Below are positions 19,523 to 26,678 of a DNA stretch of 28,225 bases, in pieces (position 1 is the first letter of the stretch; the number at the start of each line of letters is the position of its first letter). Under the pieces are notes generated by a model. It did no database searches. It saw nothing but the letters and a program-made list of their open reading frames with translations, and had not been told where the DNA came from. Position numbers and translations under genes: made by a program. The DNA comes from JBDHRG01 sp039807445. GTDB taxonomy: Bacteria; Pseudomonadota; Gammaproteobacteria; Competibacterales; Competibacteraceae. The stretch spans positions 1 to 28,225 of the forward strand of contig JBDHRG010000023.1 of the NCBI GenBank assembly GCA_039807445.1, in the 5' to 3' direction.

Positions 19523-20239
19523 ATGATGAGTACCGAAGGCCACACCGTGAAGCGCTACGACCAGCAGCTCGGCAGCCTGCGTTCGCTGGTGCTGGAGATG
19601 GGCGGCCTGGTCGAGGATCAGATCCAGCGCGCAGTGCAGGCGCTGCTCGAGGAAGACCTCGCCGTCGCCCGCGAAGTCGTCGCCCGCGACCACGTGGTCA
19701 ACGGCTTCGACGTGCGCGCCGACGAAGAAGTCGTCAGCCTGCTGGCGCTGCGCCAGCCGATGGCGGGCGACCTGCGCATGATCCTGTCGATGGCCAAAAC
19801 CGTCACCGACCTCGAGCGCATCGGCGACGAAGCCGAGAAGATCGCGCGTATGGCGGTACGCATGTACGACGGCACCAGCGCGCCGAACGCCAGGCTGCTG
19901 CGCGACGTCGGCGGCATGGCCAAGCTCGCATCGATGATGCTGCACGGCGCGCTCGATGCGCTGGCGCGCATGGACGTCGAGCGCGCGCTCGAGATCGCCA
20001 AGGGCGACGACGAGCTCGACAGCGAATACCAGTCGGCGCTGCGCCGGCTGGTGACCTTCATGATGGAAGACCCGCGCACCATCGGCCATGCGCTCGACGT
20101 GCTGTTCATCGTCAAGGCGCTCGAACGCATCGGCGACCACTCGAAGAACATCGCCGAGTACGTCATCTACCTGGTCAAGGGCAAGGACGTGCGCCACACC
20201 AAGCTCGAGAACCTGTCAGCCGACTCGCTCGGCGGCTGA
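19523..20239 (+). CDS. phoU: Phosphate signalling complex protein PhoU
   Basis: A 238-residue cytoplasmic two-fold helical-bundle protein that couples PstSCAB transport state to the PhoR kinase and limits phosphate uptake. Each PhoU repeat carries its metal-binding segment: TVTDLERIGDEAEKIAR in the first half and IVKALERIGDHSKNIAEYVI in the second. Length matches the family. GAGGAGG (19508-19514) precedes the ATG, overlapping the pstB stop region. Tandem ATGs (19523, 19526) make the exact start uncertain by one residue. Position after pstB is canonical. Confidence 0.96.
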   Translation: MMSTEGHTVKRYDQQLGSLRSLVLEMGGLVEDQIQRAVQALLEEDLAVAREVVARDHVVNGFDVRADEEVVSLLALRQPMAGDLRMILSMAKTVTDLERIGDEAEKIARMAVRMYDGTSAPNARLLRDVGGMAKLASMMLHGALDALARMDVERALEIAKGDDELDSEYQSALRRLVTFMMEDPRTIGHALDVLFIVKALERIGDHSKNIAEYVIYLVKGKDVRHTKLENLSADSLGG

Positions 20240-20249
20240 GGCGAGCACC

Positions 20250-21191
20250 GTGGCACAGCGACCCGCCGCCGAGGAGGCGTTGGCCCGCCTGCTGCCCGAC
20301 GGCGGCGAACCGCCTGCCGCAGCGGTGAAAGCGGTTCAGCCGCAGCTCTCCGCAGCGATGGATGCACGGGCCGCTCTCGAGGCGATCGCGGCGGGCTGCC
20401 TGCGCCAGCTCCATGCCAACCGCTGCGGTCTCCTGGCCCACGGCTACGATGCCGAATTCGTCCACCAGATGCGGGTCGCGCTGCGCCGGCTGCGCTCCAA
20501 CCTGCGCCTGTTCCTGAGCGTGGCCCCCGGCAGCGACCTGCCGGCGGCGCTGACCGATGGCGTGCGCGCGCTCGCGGCGGCGCTCGGCGAAGCCCGCGAC
20601 CTGGATGTGTTCGGCGAAGCGGTGCTGCCCCGCCTGCTGGACGACGATCCCGCCGCCTTCGCGCCGCTGGTCGCGCGCGCGCAGGCGGCGCGCGAGCAGG
20701 CGCACGCCAACGTCCGGCAAGCCTGTGCCGCACCCGCATACGGCGAGCTGGTCCGGAGGCTGCAGCACTGGCTGCGCCAGCCGCAGAGCGTGCCGCTCGA
20801 CCGGCGGCTGTCGGAGCTGGCACCGGGCCTGCTCGAGTCGCGCTGGCGGCGCCTGCTCGAGCGCGGTCGGGGGCTGCGCCACCAGGGCCCCCACCGCCGC
20901 CACCGGACGCGCATCTGCGCCAAGCGCATGCGCTACGCCGCCGACGCCTTCGCGCCGATCTACGCCGAGGAAGCGACCGGCCCCTTCCTCAAGGCCCTGG
21001 CGAAACTGCAGGACGAGCTGGGCCTGCTCAACGACCTCGCGACCGCGCCCCGGCTCGTCGACCGGCTCGGTGCCGACACGCAGACGGTGGCGCGGACGGC
21101 GGCCTGGTGCGAGCGGCGCACCGGCGAGGCGCTGGCGCGGCTGCGCGCGGGGTGGAAGCGCTGCAAGGCGGCCGAGCCGTTCTGGCGCTAA
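20250..21191 (+). CDS. CHAD-domain protein (polyphosphate-binding type)
   Basis: A 313-residue helical protein whose CHAD domain (conserved histidine alpha-helical domain) spans about residues 45-310. Diagnostic stretches are FVHQMRVALRRLRSNLRLF and KRMRYAADAFAPIY, with many surface Arg and His residues. CHAD proteins of other bacteria bind inorganic polyphosphate and localise to polyphosphate granules. Start is a GTG 10 bp after the phoU stop with GAGG upstream, so it is the last gene of the phosphate operon. The context supports a role in polyphosphate storage or sensing; the exact activity is not known. No CYTH (triphosphatase) domain is attached. Confidence 0.88.
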   Translation: MAQRPAAEEALARLLPDGGEPPAAAVKAVQPQLSAAMDARAALEAIAAGCLRQLHANRCGLLAHGYDAEFVHQMRVALRRLRSNLRLFLSVAPGSDLPAALTDGVRALAAALGEARDLDVFGEAVLPRLLDDDPAAFAPLVARAQAAREQAHANVRQACAAPAYGELVRRLQHWLRQPQSVPLDRRLSELAPGLLESRWRRLLERGRGLRHQGPHRRHRTRICAKRMRYAADAFAPIYAEEATGPFLKALAKLQDELGLLNDLATAPRLVDRLGADTQTVARTAAWCERRTGEALARLRAGWKRCKAAEPFWR

Positions 21192-21209
21192 ATGACCTCT
21201 GTGTGACGG
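21192..21209 (-). promoter_or_regulatory. Pho-box-like repeat in reverse orientation
   Basis: Read on the minus strand, CCGTCAC-ACAG-AGGTCAT matches the CTGTCAC/CTGTCAT heptamers at 6 and 5 of 7 positions, with the exact 11-bp period. It lies directly after the CHAD stop and 123 bp before the host-attachment gene. The orientation points away from that gene, so function is doubtful. Confidence 0.25.
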
Positions 21210-21331
21210 GCGCCGGCTGGAGAAGCCGACGCACGGCCGCTAGGCTCTGTTGACGGTGCTCGCGCGAGCGAGGGTGCCCGCGAGCCCGCGCTCAGTCCCG
21301 GTGCTGCCCGCCGGGTTATCTGGAGGTGACC

Positions 21332-21754
21332 ATGACCGCAACGTGGATACTGGTGGCGGATAGCAGCCGTGCCCGGCTGTTCAGCATCAACAGGGCGCTC
21401 GATCCACTGCACGAGATCGGCAACTTCGAGCGCCCCGAGGCGCGCGCCAAAAACCACGACCTGACCACGGACCGCCAGGGAGCCGTGGACGGCATGGGCA
21501 GCGTCGAGATCGACATGTCGCCCAAGCGCCACGAGGCGCTGACCTTCGCCAAGGAGCTCAGCGAGCACTTGCGCCAGGGGCGCGTCTCGGGCCAGTTCAA
21601 CCGCCTGCACATCGCGGCCTCACCCTCCTTCCTCGGCCTGTTGCGCGAAAAGCTCGATCAGCCGACCGCGCAGCTGGTCGTGCACGAAGTCTGCAAGGAC
21701 CTCACCCAGCTCGACACCGCCGACATCCGCAAGCACTTGCCGGAGCGGCTCTGA
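21332..21754 (+). CDS. Host attachment family protein
   Basis: A 140-residue cytoplasmic protein of the family annotated as 'protein required for attachment to host cells'. The N-terminal TATWILVADSSRARLF strand with its SSRAR motif and the middle HEALTFAKELSEHLRQG and LHIAASPSFLGLLREKL stretches are diagnostic; the fold resembles release-factor eRF1/Pelota domains. The family name derives from a plant-associated bacterium; the molecular role is not established. The ATG at 21332 follows GGAGG at 5 bp spacing; an in-frame GTG at 21326 is too close to that site. It lies beyond the phosphate operon and is closed by its own terminator. Confidence 0.85.
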   Translation: MTATWILVADSSRARLFSINRALDPLHEIGNFERPEARAKNHDLTTDRQGAVDGMGSVEIDMSPKRHEALTFAKELSEHLRQGRVSGQFNRLHIAASPSFLGLLREKLDQPTAQLVVHEVCKDLTQLDTADIRKHLPERL

Positions 21755-21784
21755 CGCCGCCCCGATCCGCCCCTGAGAACAACC

Positions 21785-21809
21785 GGCCCGGACTCGGCGA
21801 GTCCGGGCC
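21785..21809 (+). terminator. Hairpin terminator after the host-attachment gene
   Basis: GGCCCGGACTC (21785-21795) pairs perfectly with GAGTCCGGGCC (21799-21809) around a 3-base loop, 31 bp after the stop codon. The following tail, TTCCGT, is only weakly T-rich, as is common in very GC-rich genomes. Confidence 0.75.
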
Positions 21810-22319
21810 TTCCGTCGGATATCAGCCTCCCGATCCGCTCTCACACGGATTCACGATAGAGCAGGTTCGCGAGCGCCCGCCGCATGCCGCACCGCCTGCG
21901 CCCGGCCGCCGGCGCGGCGGGCCCGAGGGCGAAACCGCTCATGTCGCCGCCCCAGCCCGCAGCGGGTGCATCGCCTCCGGCGCCCAGCTCAGGTCCACCG
22001 CCGCGCCGGACTCGGGCGCGCGCTCTGCATCGCTTCGTGCAGCTTGAGATCCAGTCCGGTGATCCGACGGCTTGCTTGTGTTTCGCCGCCGGGCCGCCGC
22101 CGATCGGCGGCGGGGTATCGGGAGTGTCAGAACAGCCTCGCCGCGGCGGCGACGCCGGCGAGCCGATAGGCGCGATCGCAATAGGCGAACGGCTGCGGAT
22201 CGGCGATGATCACGGTCTCGGCGGCGCAGCCGTCGCAGCGGCCGCGAAGACCGCCACCGACGCCCGACGAACCATGCCCGATCCCGCCGAGACCCGTGCG
22301 GATCGCCCGAGGAGCCCCC
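21810..22319. other. About 500 bp without a convincing gene
   Basis: No frame here resembles a known family. The only structures I see are a perfect 20-bp palindrome, CCGCCGCCGATCGGCGGCGG (22094-22113), and a 33-codon minus-strand frame (21841-21942, ending LANLLYRESV) whose ATG overlaps the stop of a longer frame. Both frames may be chance in this base composition. A GAGGAG ribosome-binding site for the DUF2076 gene ends the stretch. The size would allow a small RNA or a degraded gene. Confidence 0.4.
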
Positions 22320-22847
22320 ATGGACCCACACGAGAAAGCCATCATCGCCGAGCTGTTCGGGCGTCTGCGCCGCGCCGAGCAGCAGGGCGGCTCGCGCGAC
22401 CTCGACGCCGAGGTGGCGATCCTCGACGCGATCGAGCGCCAGCCGGCGGCGCCGTACTACATGGTGCAGGCGATGCTGGTGCAGGAGCATGCGCTGAAGG
22501 CACTGAACGAGCGCGTCCGCCAGCTCGAGCACGAGCTGACGAACCCTCCGGTCGGTGGCGGCTTCCTGGCCGGGCTGTTCGGCGGCGGCCCACCCGCCCC
22601 GGCACCGCTGCGTCCGCTGCCGCCGCCGAGCCCGTTGCCACGGGCACGGCCCGGCAGCTTCCTCACCGGCGCCGCGCAGACGGCGCTCGGCGTGGCCGGC
22701 GGCGCGCTGCTCGGTGGCGCGATCGCCGAGCTGCTGAGCGACGCCGCCGAGCCCGCCGCCCCCGCCGCCAAACCGACCGAGCTGCTGTTCCACGCCCCGG
22801 ATTTCGAAGACGCCGCCGACGCGGGCGACGACGAGCTGTTCATGTAA
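22320..22847 (+). CDS. DUF2076 family protein
   Basis: A 175-residue protein of unknown function. The N-terminal helical part (MDPHEKAIIAELFGRLRRAE, then ERQPAAPYYMVQAMLVQEHA) is the DUF2076 signature; family members are sometimes labelled periplasmic ligand-binding sensors, but no signal peptide is present. The middle is Gly/Pro-rich (GGGFLAGLFGGGPPAPAP), a glycine-rich hydrophobic helix follows (ALGVAGGALLGGAIAELL), and the C-terminus is acidic (DAADAGDDELFM). A GAGGAG site precedes the ATG. The gene ends inside the convergent LysR gene with an 8-bp overlap. Confidence 0.85.
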   Translation: MDPHEKAIIAELFGRLRRAEQQGGSRDLDAEVAILDAIERQPAAPYYMVQAMLVQEHALKALNERVRQLEHELTNPPVGGGFLAGLFGGGPPAPAPLRPLPPPSPLPRARPGSFLTGAAQTALGVAGGALLGGAIAELLSDAAEPAAPAAKPTELLFHAPDFEDAADAGDDELFM

Positions 22848-23724
22848 CGCCGCCGGCTTCCCGCGCCAGCGCCAGCCACGCCCGCGCCGCGTGCGAGAGG
22901 TAGCCGCCGCGGCGCCACACCAGCGCCATGTGCCAGCGCAGCTCGGGCTCGTCGAGCAGCACCGCACGCACGCCGGGGTGCGGGCGCTGCTCGGCGATCA
23001 GCCGCGGCAGGAAGGCCGCGCCCAGGCCGGCGGCGACCAGCGCGACGATGAAGTCGACCTGGCCGCTGCGCGCCGCCTCGACCGGCACGTAGCCGCGGCG
23101 CCGGCAGGCGTCGAGGATGCGCCGGTTCAGCACGAAACCGCCCTCGAACAGGATGAACGGCGTCTTCGCCAGCTCGGCCAGCCCGAGCGCCGGCTCGCCG
23201 GCGAGCGGGTGCGCCGCGGGCAGCAGCACGACCAGCGGGTCTTCGCGCACCGGCTGCCAGTCGAAGGCGTCGGCGACCGGCAGCAGGCTGCCGCCCAGCT
23301 CGATCTCGCCGGCGAGCACCGCCTCTTCGAGGCGCTGGCTGCCGTGCTCGAGCAGGCGGATCTCGATGCCCGGATAGCGGCTGCGGAACTCGGCGAACAG
23401 CGGCGCGAACAGCGTGTTGCTGCCGAGCGGCGGCAGGCCGAGGCGCAGCACGCCGCGCGCGAGCCCGCGCAGATCGCCGAGCTCGGCGAGCAAGTCTTCG
23501 CGCTCGGCGAGCATCGCCAGCGCGCGGCGGTAGACGACGTGGCCGGCGTCGGTCAGCTGCGTGCGGTGGCCGAGGCGTTCGAGCAGCGGCACGCCGAGCT
23601 CGTCCTCGAGCTGCTTCACCGCCTTGCTGACGGTCGGCTGGCTGACGAACACCACCTTGGCGGCGTGCGAAAAGCCGCCCTGGCGCACGACTTCGACGAA
23701 ATGACGCAGCGCTTTCAGCTCCAT
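22840..23724 (-). CDS. cidR: LysR-type regulator, probable CidR
   Basis: A 294-residue LysR-type transcriptional regulator. The N-terminal winged helix-turn-helix spans about residues 1-60 (GGFSHAAKVVFVSQPTVSKA is the recognition region). The rest is the effector-binding domain, with VLRLGLPPLGSNTLFAPLF at its first strand and GLGAAFLPRLIAEQ near the end. It diverges from cidAB across 96 bp, the classic arrangement for a CidR that activates the cid operon, in other species in response to acetate or pyruvate-derived overflow metabolism. The symbol rests on context and LysR class. The 3' end overlaps the DUF2076 gene, with no terminator between. Confidence 0.85.
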   Translation of the reverse strand: MELKALRHFVEVVRQGGFSHAAKVVFVSQPTVSKAVKQLEDELGVPLLERLGHRTQLTDAGHVVYRRALAMLAEREDLLAELGDLRGLARGVLRLGLPPLGSNTLFAPLFAEFRSRYPGIEIRLLEHGSQRLEEAVLAGEIELGGSLLPVADAFDWQPVREDPLVVLLPAAHPLAGEPALGLAELAKTPFILFEGGFVLNRRILDACRRRGYVPVEAARSGQVDFIVALVAAGLGAAFLPRLIAEQRPHPGVRAVLLDEPELRWHMALVWRRGGYLSHAARAWLALAREAGGVT

Positions 23725-23741
23725 CTCGATTCGATTCCGGC

Positions 23742-23775
23742 ATGGATTTGATTCGAATAATTCATTTCCTCTATA
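23742..23775 (+). promoter_or_regulatory. cid operator and promoter candidate
   Basis: An imperfect dyad, ATGGATT (23742-23748) and AATTCAT (23759-23765), surrounds the perfect palindrome ATTCGAAT (23751-23758) in an AT-rich island unlike its surroundings. TTGATT (23748-23753) and TCTATA (23770-23775), 16 bp apart, could be the -35 and -10 of cidA. LysR regulators usually bind such interrupted dyads between divergent genes. Confidence 0.5.
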
Positions 23776-23820
23776 GCCGATGCGGGCCTAGGCTGGAAGC
23801 GGTTTCGGGAGGTGACGACG

Positions 23821-24225
23821 ATGAATCGCAGGCGGTTTTCGGTGCTGACCCGGCTCGCGCTGCGGCGCAGCCGCGTGCTGCAGATCGGCGTGCTGGCCGG
23901 CTTCTGGTGGATCGGCGATTTGCTCGCGCGCGGCCTGGGCCTGCCGCTGCCGGGCGCGGTGCTCGGCCTGGCGGCGCTGCTGGCGCTGCTCGCCAGCGGC
24001 CGCGTGCCGGCGGTGCGGCTGCGGCGCGGTGCCGGTTGGCTGCTGGCGGAGATGCTGCTGTTCGTGGTGCCGGCGATGATGGCGCTGCTCGACTACGGCG
24101 CGCTGCTGCGCGCCTTCGGGCTCGAGCTGCTGGCGGTGATCGTGCTCGGCACCGCGCTGGTGATGGCCGGCACCGCGCTCGCGGTCGACGCCGCGTACCG
24201 CTGGAGGCTGCGCGATGCCCGCTGA
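23821..24225 (+). CDS. cidA: CidA/LrgA family holin-like membrane protein
   Basis: A 134-residue inner-membrane protein of the CidA/LrgA family. After a basic N-terminus come about four helices, including LQIGVLAGFWWIGDLLARGL and the family-typical LPLPGAVLGLAALLALL (the IPGxVlGm motif with Leu in place of Ile), then WLLAEMLLFVVPAMMALLDY and a final helix. Members act like holins or as metabolite (pyruvate/acetate) channels and influence cell lysis. The ATG at 23821 is 8 bp after GGAGG; an in-frame GTG at 23812 lies too close to it. Its end overlaps cidB by 11 bp. Confidence 0.9.
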   Translation: MNRRRFSVLTRLALRRSRVLQIGVLAGFWWIGDLLARGLGLPLPGAVLGLAALLALLASGRVPAVRLRRGAGWLLAEMLLFVVPAMMALLDYGALLRAFGLELLAVIVLGTALVMAGTALAVDAAYRWRLRDAR

Positions 24226-24904
24226 GCTCGTCCCGGCGTTCTGGGCGGCGGCGACGATCGCCGCCTACCTCGTCGCGAAGGCGGCGCACCGCCGCCACCG
24301 GCGGCTGTGGACTTCGCCGGCGCTGCTGACGCCGACGCTGCTGCTCGCGCTCGCGAGCGCGCTGCACGCCGGCTACCACGACTACCTGCGCGGCACGCAC
24401 TGGCTGCTGGCGATGCTGGGCCCGGCGACGGTGGCGTTCGCGCTGCCGATCCACCAGCAGCGCGCACTGATCCGCCGCCACTGGCCGGCGCTCGCCGTCG
24501 GCGTGGCCGCCGGCAGCACGATCGCGATCGCGAGCGCCTGGGGGCTGGCGAGCTGGCTGCAGCTCGACCCCGAGCTGCGCCTGAGCCTGCTGCCGCGCTC
24601 GATCACCACCCCGTTCGCGCTGAGCTTCGCCGCCGACGTCGGCGGCGTGCCCGAGCTGGCGGCGGTGTTCGTGGTGCTGACCGGCCTCTGCGGCGCCACG
24701 CTCGGCGAGCTGCTGCTGCGCTGGCTGCCGCTGCGCTCGGCGCTGGCGCGCGGCGCGCTGTTCGGCATGGGCGCGCACGTCGTCGGCGTCGCCAAGGCGC
24801 GCGACGTCGGCACCGAGGAAGGCTCGGTCGCCGGGCTGGTGATGGTGCTCGCCGGGCTGCTCAACGTCGTCGCCGCGCCGCTGATCGCGCACTGGCTGCA
24901 CTGA
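24215..24904 (+). CDS. cidB: CidB/LrgB family membrane protein
   Basis: A 229-residue protein with about six to seven membrane helices. The LrgB signature is present: LLAMLGPATVAFALPIHQQR, SLLPRSITTPFALSFAADVG, and GALFGMGAHVVGVAKARDVG followed by EEGSVAGLVMVLAG. It pairs with CidA as the second component of the cid/lrg system and is translated from an ATG inside the cidA end. The stop falls about 60 bp before the IS200/IS605 right end, so the element landed just downstream without interrupting the gene. Confidence 0.93.
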   Translation: MPAELVPAFWAAATIAAYLVAKAAHRRHRRLWTSPALLTPTLLLALASALHAGYHDYLRGTHWLLAMLGPATVAFALPIHQQRALIRRHWPALAVGVAAGSTIAIASAWGLASWLQLDPELRLSLLPRSITTPFALSFAADVGGVPELAAVFVVLTGLCGATLGELLLRWLPLRSALARGALFGMGAHVVGVAKARDVGTEEGSVAGLVMVLAGLLNVVAAPLIAHWLH

Positions 24905-24963
24905 ACGGTGTCCGAAACCACGCCCGACGGATTCGTGATCCAGACTCAGGTCGAAACTCCGTA

Positions 24964-24995
24964 AATAACCCGCGACTGAAATCGTGGGCTTTATT
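24964..24995 (-). repeat. Right-end hairpin of the IS
   Basis: The inner stem is CCCGCGA (24969-24975) with TCGTGGG (24982-24988), one G-T wobble and a 6-base loop. After a 2-base bulge, AATAA (24964-24968) pairs with TTATT (24991-24995). The tnpB stop codon lies in the outer stem. In this family the hairpin is both the transposase recognition site and the end of the omega RNA scaffold. Confidence 0.7.
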
Positions 24996-26139
24996 GTGAA
25001 GCGCAGGCATGGCTGCCCAGACCCACACTCCCAACATCAGGCGTATTTACAGCCGCCCTCGGCAGCGGGGCACCGCTGCCGATCCGGGCAAGGTTTCGAC
25101 TGGCGTTCAAGTCGGCGTGCGCCCGGAGACCACACTGTTTACACACGAAACGATGCTTGGCTCGCTTGCCCGGTTCGCCACAACACGAGCAGGTCTGGCT
25201 GGTGTAGGCCGGGTCGACGTACTCGACCGCCAGGCCCGCCGCTTTGGCCTTGTACTCGATGAAGGTCTGGAGCTGGCGCCAGGCCCAGCGGTGCAGCCGG
25301 CCCCGCATTCGCTTGCCGGCCTTGATCCGTTCGCGGATGTGCGTCAGGTCTTCCAGCGCGATCTTGGCGATACCCGCTGCAATCGCGGCCTGGACGATGG
25401 CCTGGCTCGTTTCGTGGTTGATGTGCTTCACGCGCCGCACCTCCCTGCCGGAGACCTGCCGGAGCTTCTGTTTCGCACTCTGGCTGCCGTTGGACTGGAG
25501 ACGGCGGCGCAGGGCAAGGTAGCGGTCGCGCTGCTCGCGCAGATGCTCGCCGCCGAAGACCTTGCCCAGGCTGTGGGCGGCGAGGTTGTTTTCTCCGACA
25601 TCCACGCCCATCACCGGGCCGGAGGTCACCGGGTTCGCGTCGTCCGACTCGACGACGAGGTTGAGAAACCAGGTGCCCTGGCGAAAGACCAGCTCGGCTT
25701 CCTTGGGTCGACCCGAGGCGAGGATGCGACGCTGATGCGCGCCGGGGCGCAGGCGCACCACGGTACGCCCCTCCAGGGTGTACAGCGACACGCTGTCGCC
25801 CTTGAGGGTGTAGGTGCGCTGGTCGAAATGCACGCTGGCGTGATCGAAGCGGATGACGGGAACCGGCGCATCCTTGCGGATGCGCCCCAGTTTCTTCTGC
25901 GCCTGGTACGCCCGGCACACCCGGTCGAGAACGTTGCAGCACATCTGGCTGCCCAGCGGCGTTGCTTCGCGCAGAGCGCGGTACGTCAGCTTGTGCAGCT
26001 CGACACGGTTCCACAGGCGCTGCTCGCGCACAACGGCAACGAGCCGGTTGCAGGCGTCCGCATAGGCCGCGCGCAGCGTCGCAAGCCGCCGGGATTGCTC
26101 GGCGGTCACGTCCAGCCTGATCGACGCCGTGCGCATCAT
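24991..26139 (-). CDS. tnpB: TnpB RNA-guided nuclease of IS200/IS605
   Basis: A 382-residue protein related to Cas12. The RuvC triad is complete: Asp180 in VMGVDVGENN, Glu263 in IALEDLTHI and Asp343 in RAHADLNASRN. The zinc-ribbon cysteines (317, 320, 333 and 336, in TSQTCSCCGEPG and FVCKQCG) are present. The N-terminal REC/WED part and the Arg/Lys-rich linker around residues 200-240 look normal. Characterised TnpBs use an omega RNA from the element's right end to cut DNA next to a target-adjacent motif, which helps the element persist. Starts at 26139 and 26136 are adjacent ATGs; the gene begins 3 bp after tnpA. No frameshift is seen. Confidence 0.93.
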   Translation of the reverse strand: MMRTASIRLDVTAEQSRRLATLRAAYADACNRLVAVVREQRLWNRVELHKLTYRALREATPLGSQMCCNVLDRVCRAYQAQKKLGRIRKDAPVPVIRFDHASVHFDQRTYTLKGDSVSLYTLEGRTVVRLRPGAHQRRILASGRPKEAELVFRQGTWFLNLVVESDDANPVTSGPVMGVDVGENNLAAHSLGKVFGGEHLREQRDRYLALRRRLQSNGSQSAKQKLRQVSGREVRRVKHINHETSQAIVQAAIAAGIAKIALEDLTHIRERIKAGKRMRGRLHRWAWRQLQTFIEYKAKAAGLAVEYVDPAYTSQTCSCCGEPGKRAKHRFVCKQCGLRAHADLNASRNLARIGSGAPLPRAAVNTPDVGSVGLGSHACASQ

Positions 26140-26142
26140 CGC

Positions 26143-26556
26143 TTAGCGCCTGTTGGTGACGTGCTCGCAGCGCTGGATGTAGCGGCGGATGGTTTCGGCG
26201 CTGACGCTGCCCGCCGTGCCGACGTAGTAGGACGGCGACCACAGATGGCCGTCCCACAGCCGCTTTCCGAGCGCCGGGAAGCGCTGGAACAGCCGACGCG
26301 CCGTGACGCCCTCGAGCACCTTGACGGCATCGGCGACGGCGATGGCGGGCGGAATGCCGAGAAACAGATGGATGGGGTCGGGCTGGATTTCCTTGGCGAT
26401 CACCGGCCACCCCCGTTCCGCGCAAAGCGCATCCAGCATCGCGCCCGCGTCCTCCGCCACCGGGCCGACGAGCACCTCGCGCCGATACTTCGGACACCAG
26501 ATCACAGGGTATGCGGTCTGGTAGACGCAATTTCGGTTTGTGACAGCATCGACCAT
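26143..26556 (-). CDS. tnpA: TnpA Y1 transposase of IS200/IS605 with altered HUH motif
   Basis: A 137-residue IS200-type transposase. The conserved pieces are VIWCPKYRREVLVG, AERGWPVIAKEIQPD, the helix ARRLFQRFPALGKRLWDGHLWSPSYYVGTAG and the catalytic Tyr126 in ETIRRYIQRC. The metal-binding HUH motif, normally PDHVHLL, reads PDPIHLF (residues 59-65): the first His is Pro61 (codon CCC where CAC is expected). This should abolish or greatly weaken single-strand cleavage. The usual Gln after the Tyr helix (YIENQ type) is also missing. A longer in-frame start exists upstream, but the ATG at 26556 fits family length. It is 3 bp from tnpB. Confidence 0.9.
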   Translation of the reverse strand: MVDAVTNRNCVYQTAYPVIWCPKYRREVLVGPVAEDAGAMLDALCAERGWPVIAKEIQPDPIHLFLGIPPAIAVADAVKVLEGVTARRLFQRFPALGKRLWDGHLWSPSYYVGTAGSVSAETIRRYIQRCEHVTNRR

Positions 26557-26592
26557 CCGTCGCAGGTTACGCCACAGGGTGCGCTTCGCGCA

Positions 26593-26636
26593 CTCGCAAT
26601 TCCTCCCGCGACTGAAGTCACGGGGTTCCTTGCGAG
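26593..26636 (-). repeat. Left-end hairpin of the IS
   Basis: The outer arms CTCGCAA (26593-26599) and TTGCGAG (26630-26636) are perfectly complementary. They enclose an inner stem, CCCGCGAC (26605-26612) with GTCACGGG (26617-26624), which has one mismatch and the loop TGAA. It lies about 37 bp upstream of the tnpA start, where the left end is expected. Confidence 0.7.
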
Positions 26637-26678
26637 ACATCTCTGAAACCCGCATCACCACACCAAGGAGCGCCACCC

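Larger units (their letters stand above)
24963..26636 (-). mobile_element. IS200/IS605-type element with tnpA and tnpB
   Basis: A minus-strand element of about 1.7 kb with tnpA first and tnpB second, bounded by a subterminal hairpin at each end (right end 24964-24995, left end 26593-26636) and no terminal inverted repeats, as is normal for this family. The two end hairpins share the core TTCAGTCGCGGG on the coding strand. Exact termini are not resolved: the right boundary is within a few bases of 24958-24963 and the left a few bases beyond 26636. Family knowledge predicts an omega RNA overlapping the tnpB 3' end, with its guide taken from the flank beyond 24963. Confidence 0.85.

Noticed and set aside
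20443..21191. CHAD gene as a triphosphatase (CYTH-CHAD fusion)
   Set aside because: The N-terminal about 45 residues are too short for a CYTH domain and lack its ExExK motif.
21841..21942. 33-codon minus-strand frame overlapping the stop of an upstream frame
   Set aside because: No recognisable homology or ribosome-binding site; easily expected by chance here.
25009..26646. 545-codon plus-strand frame across the IS
   Set aside because: Antisense to tnpB and tnpA, both confirmed by catalytic motifs.
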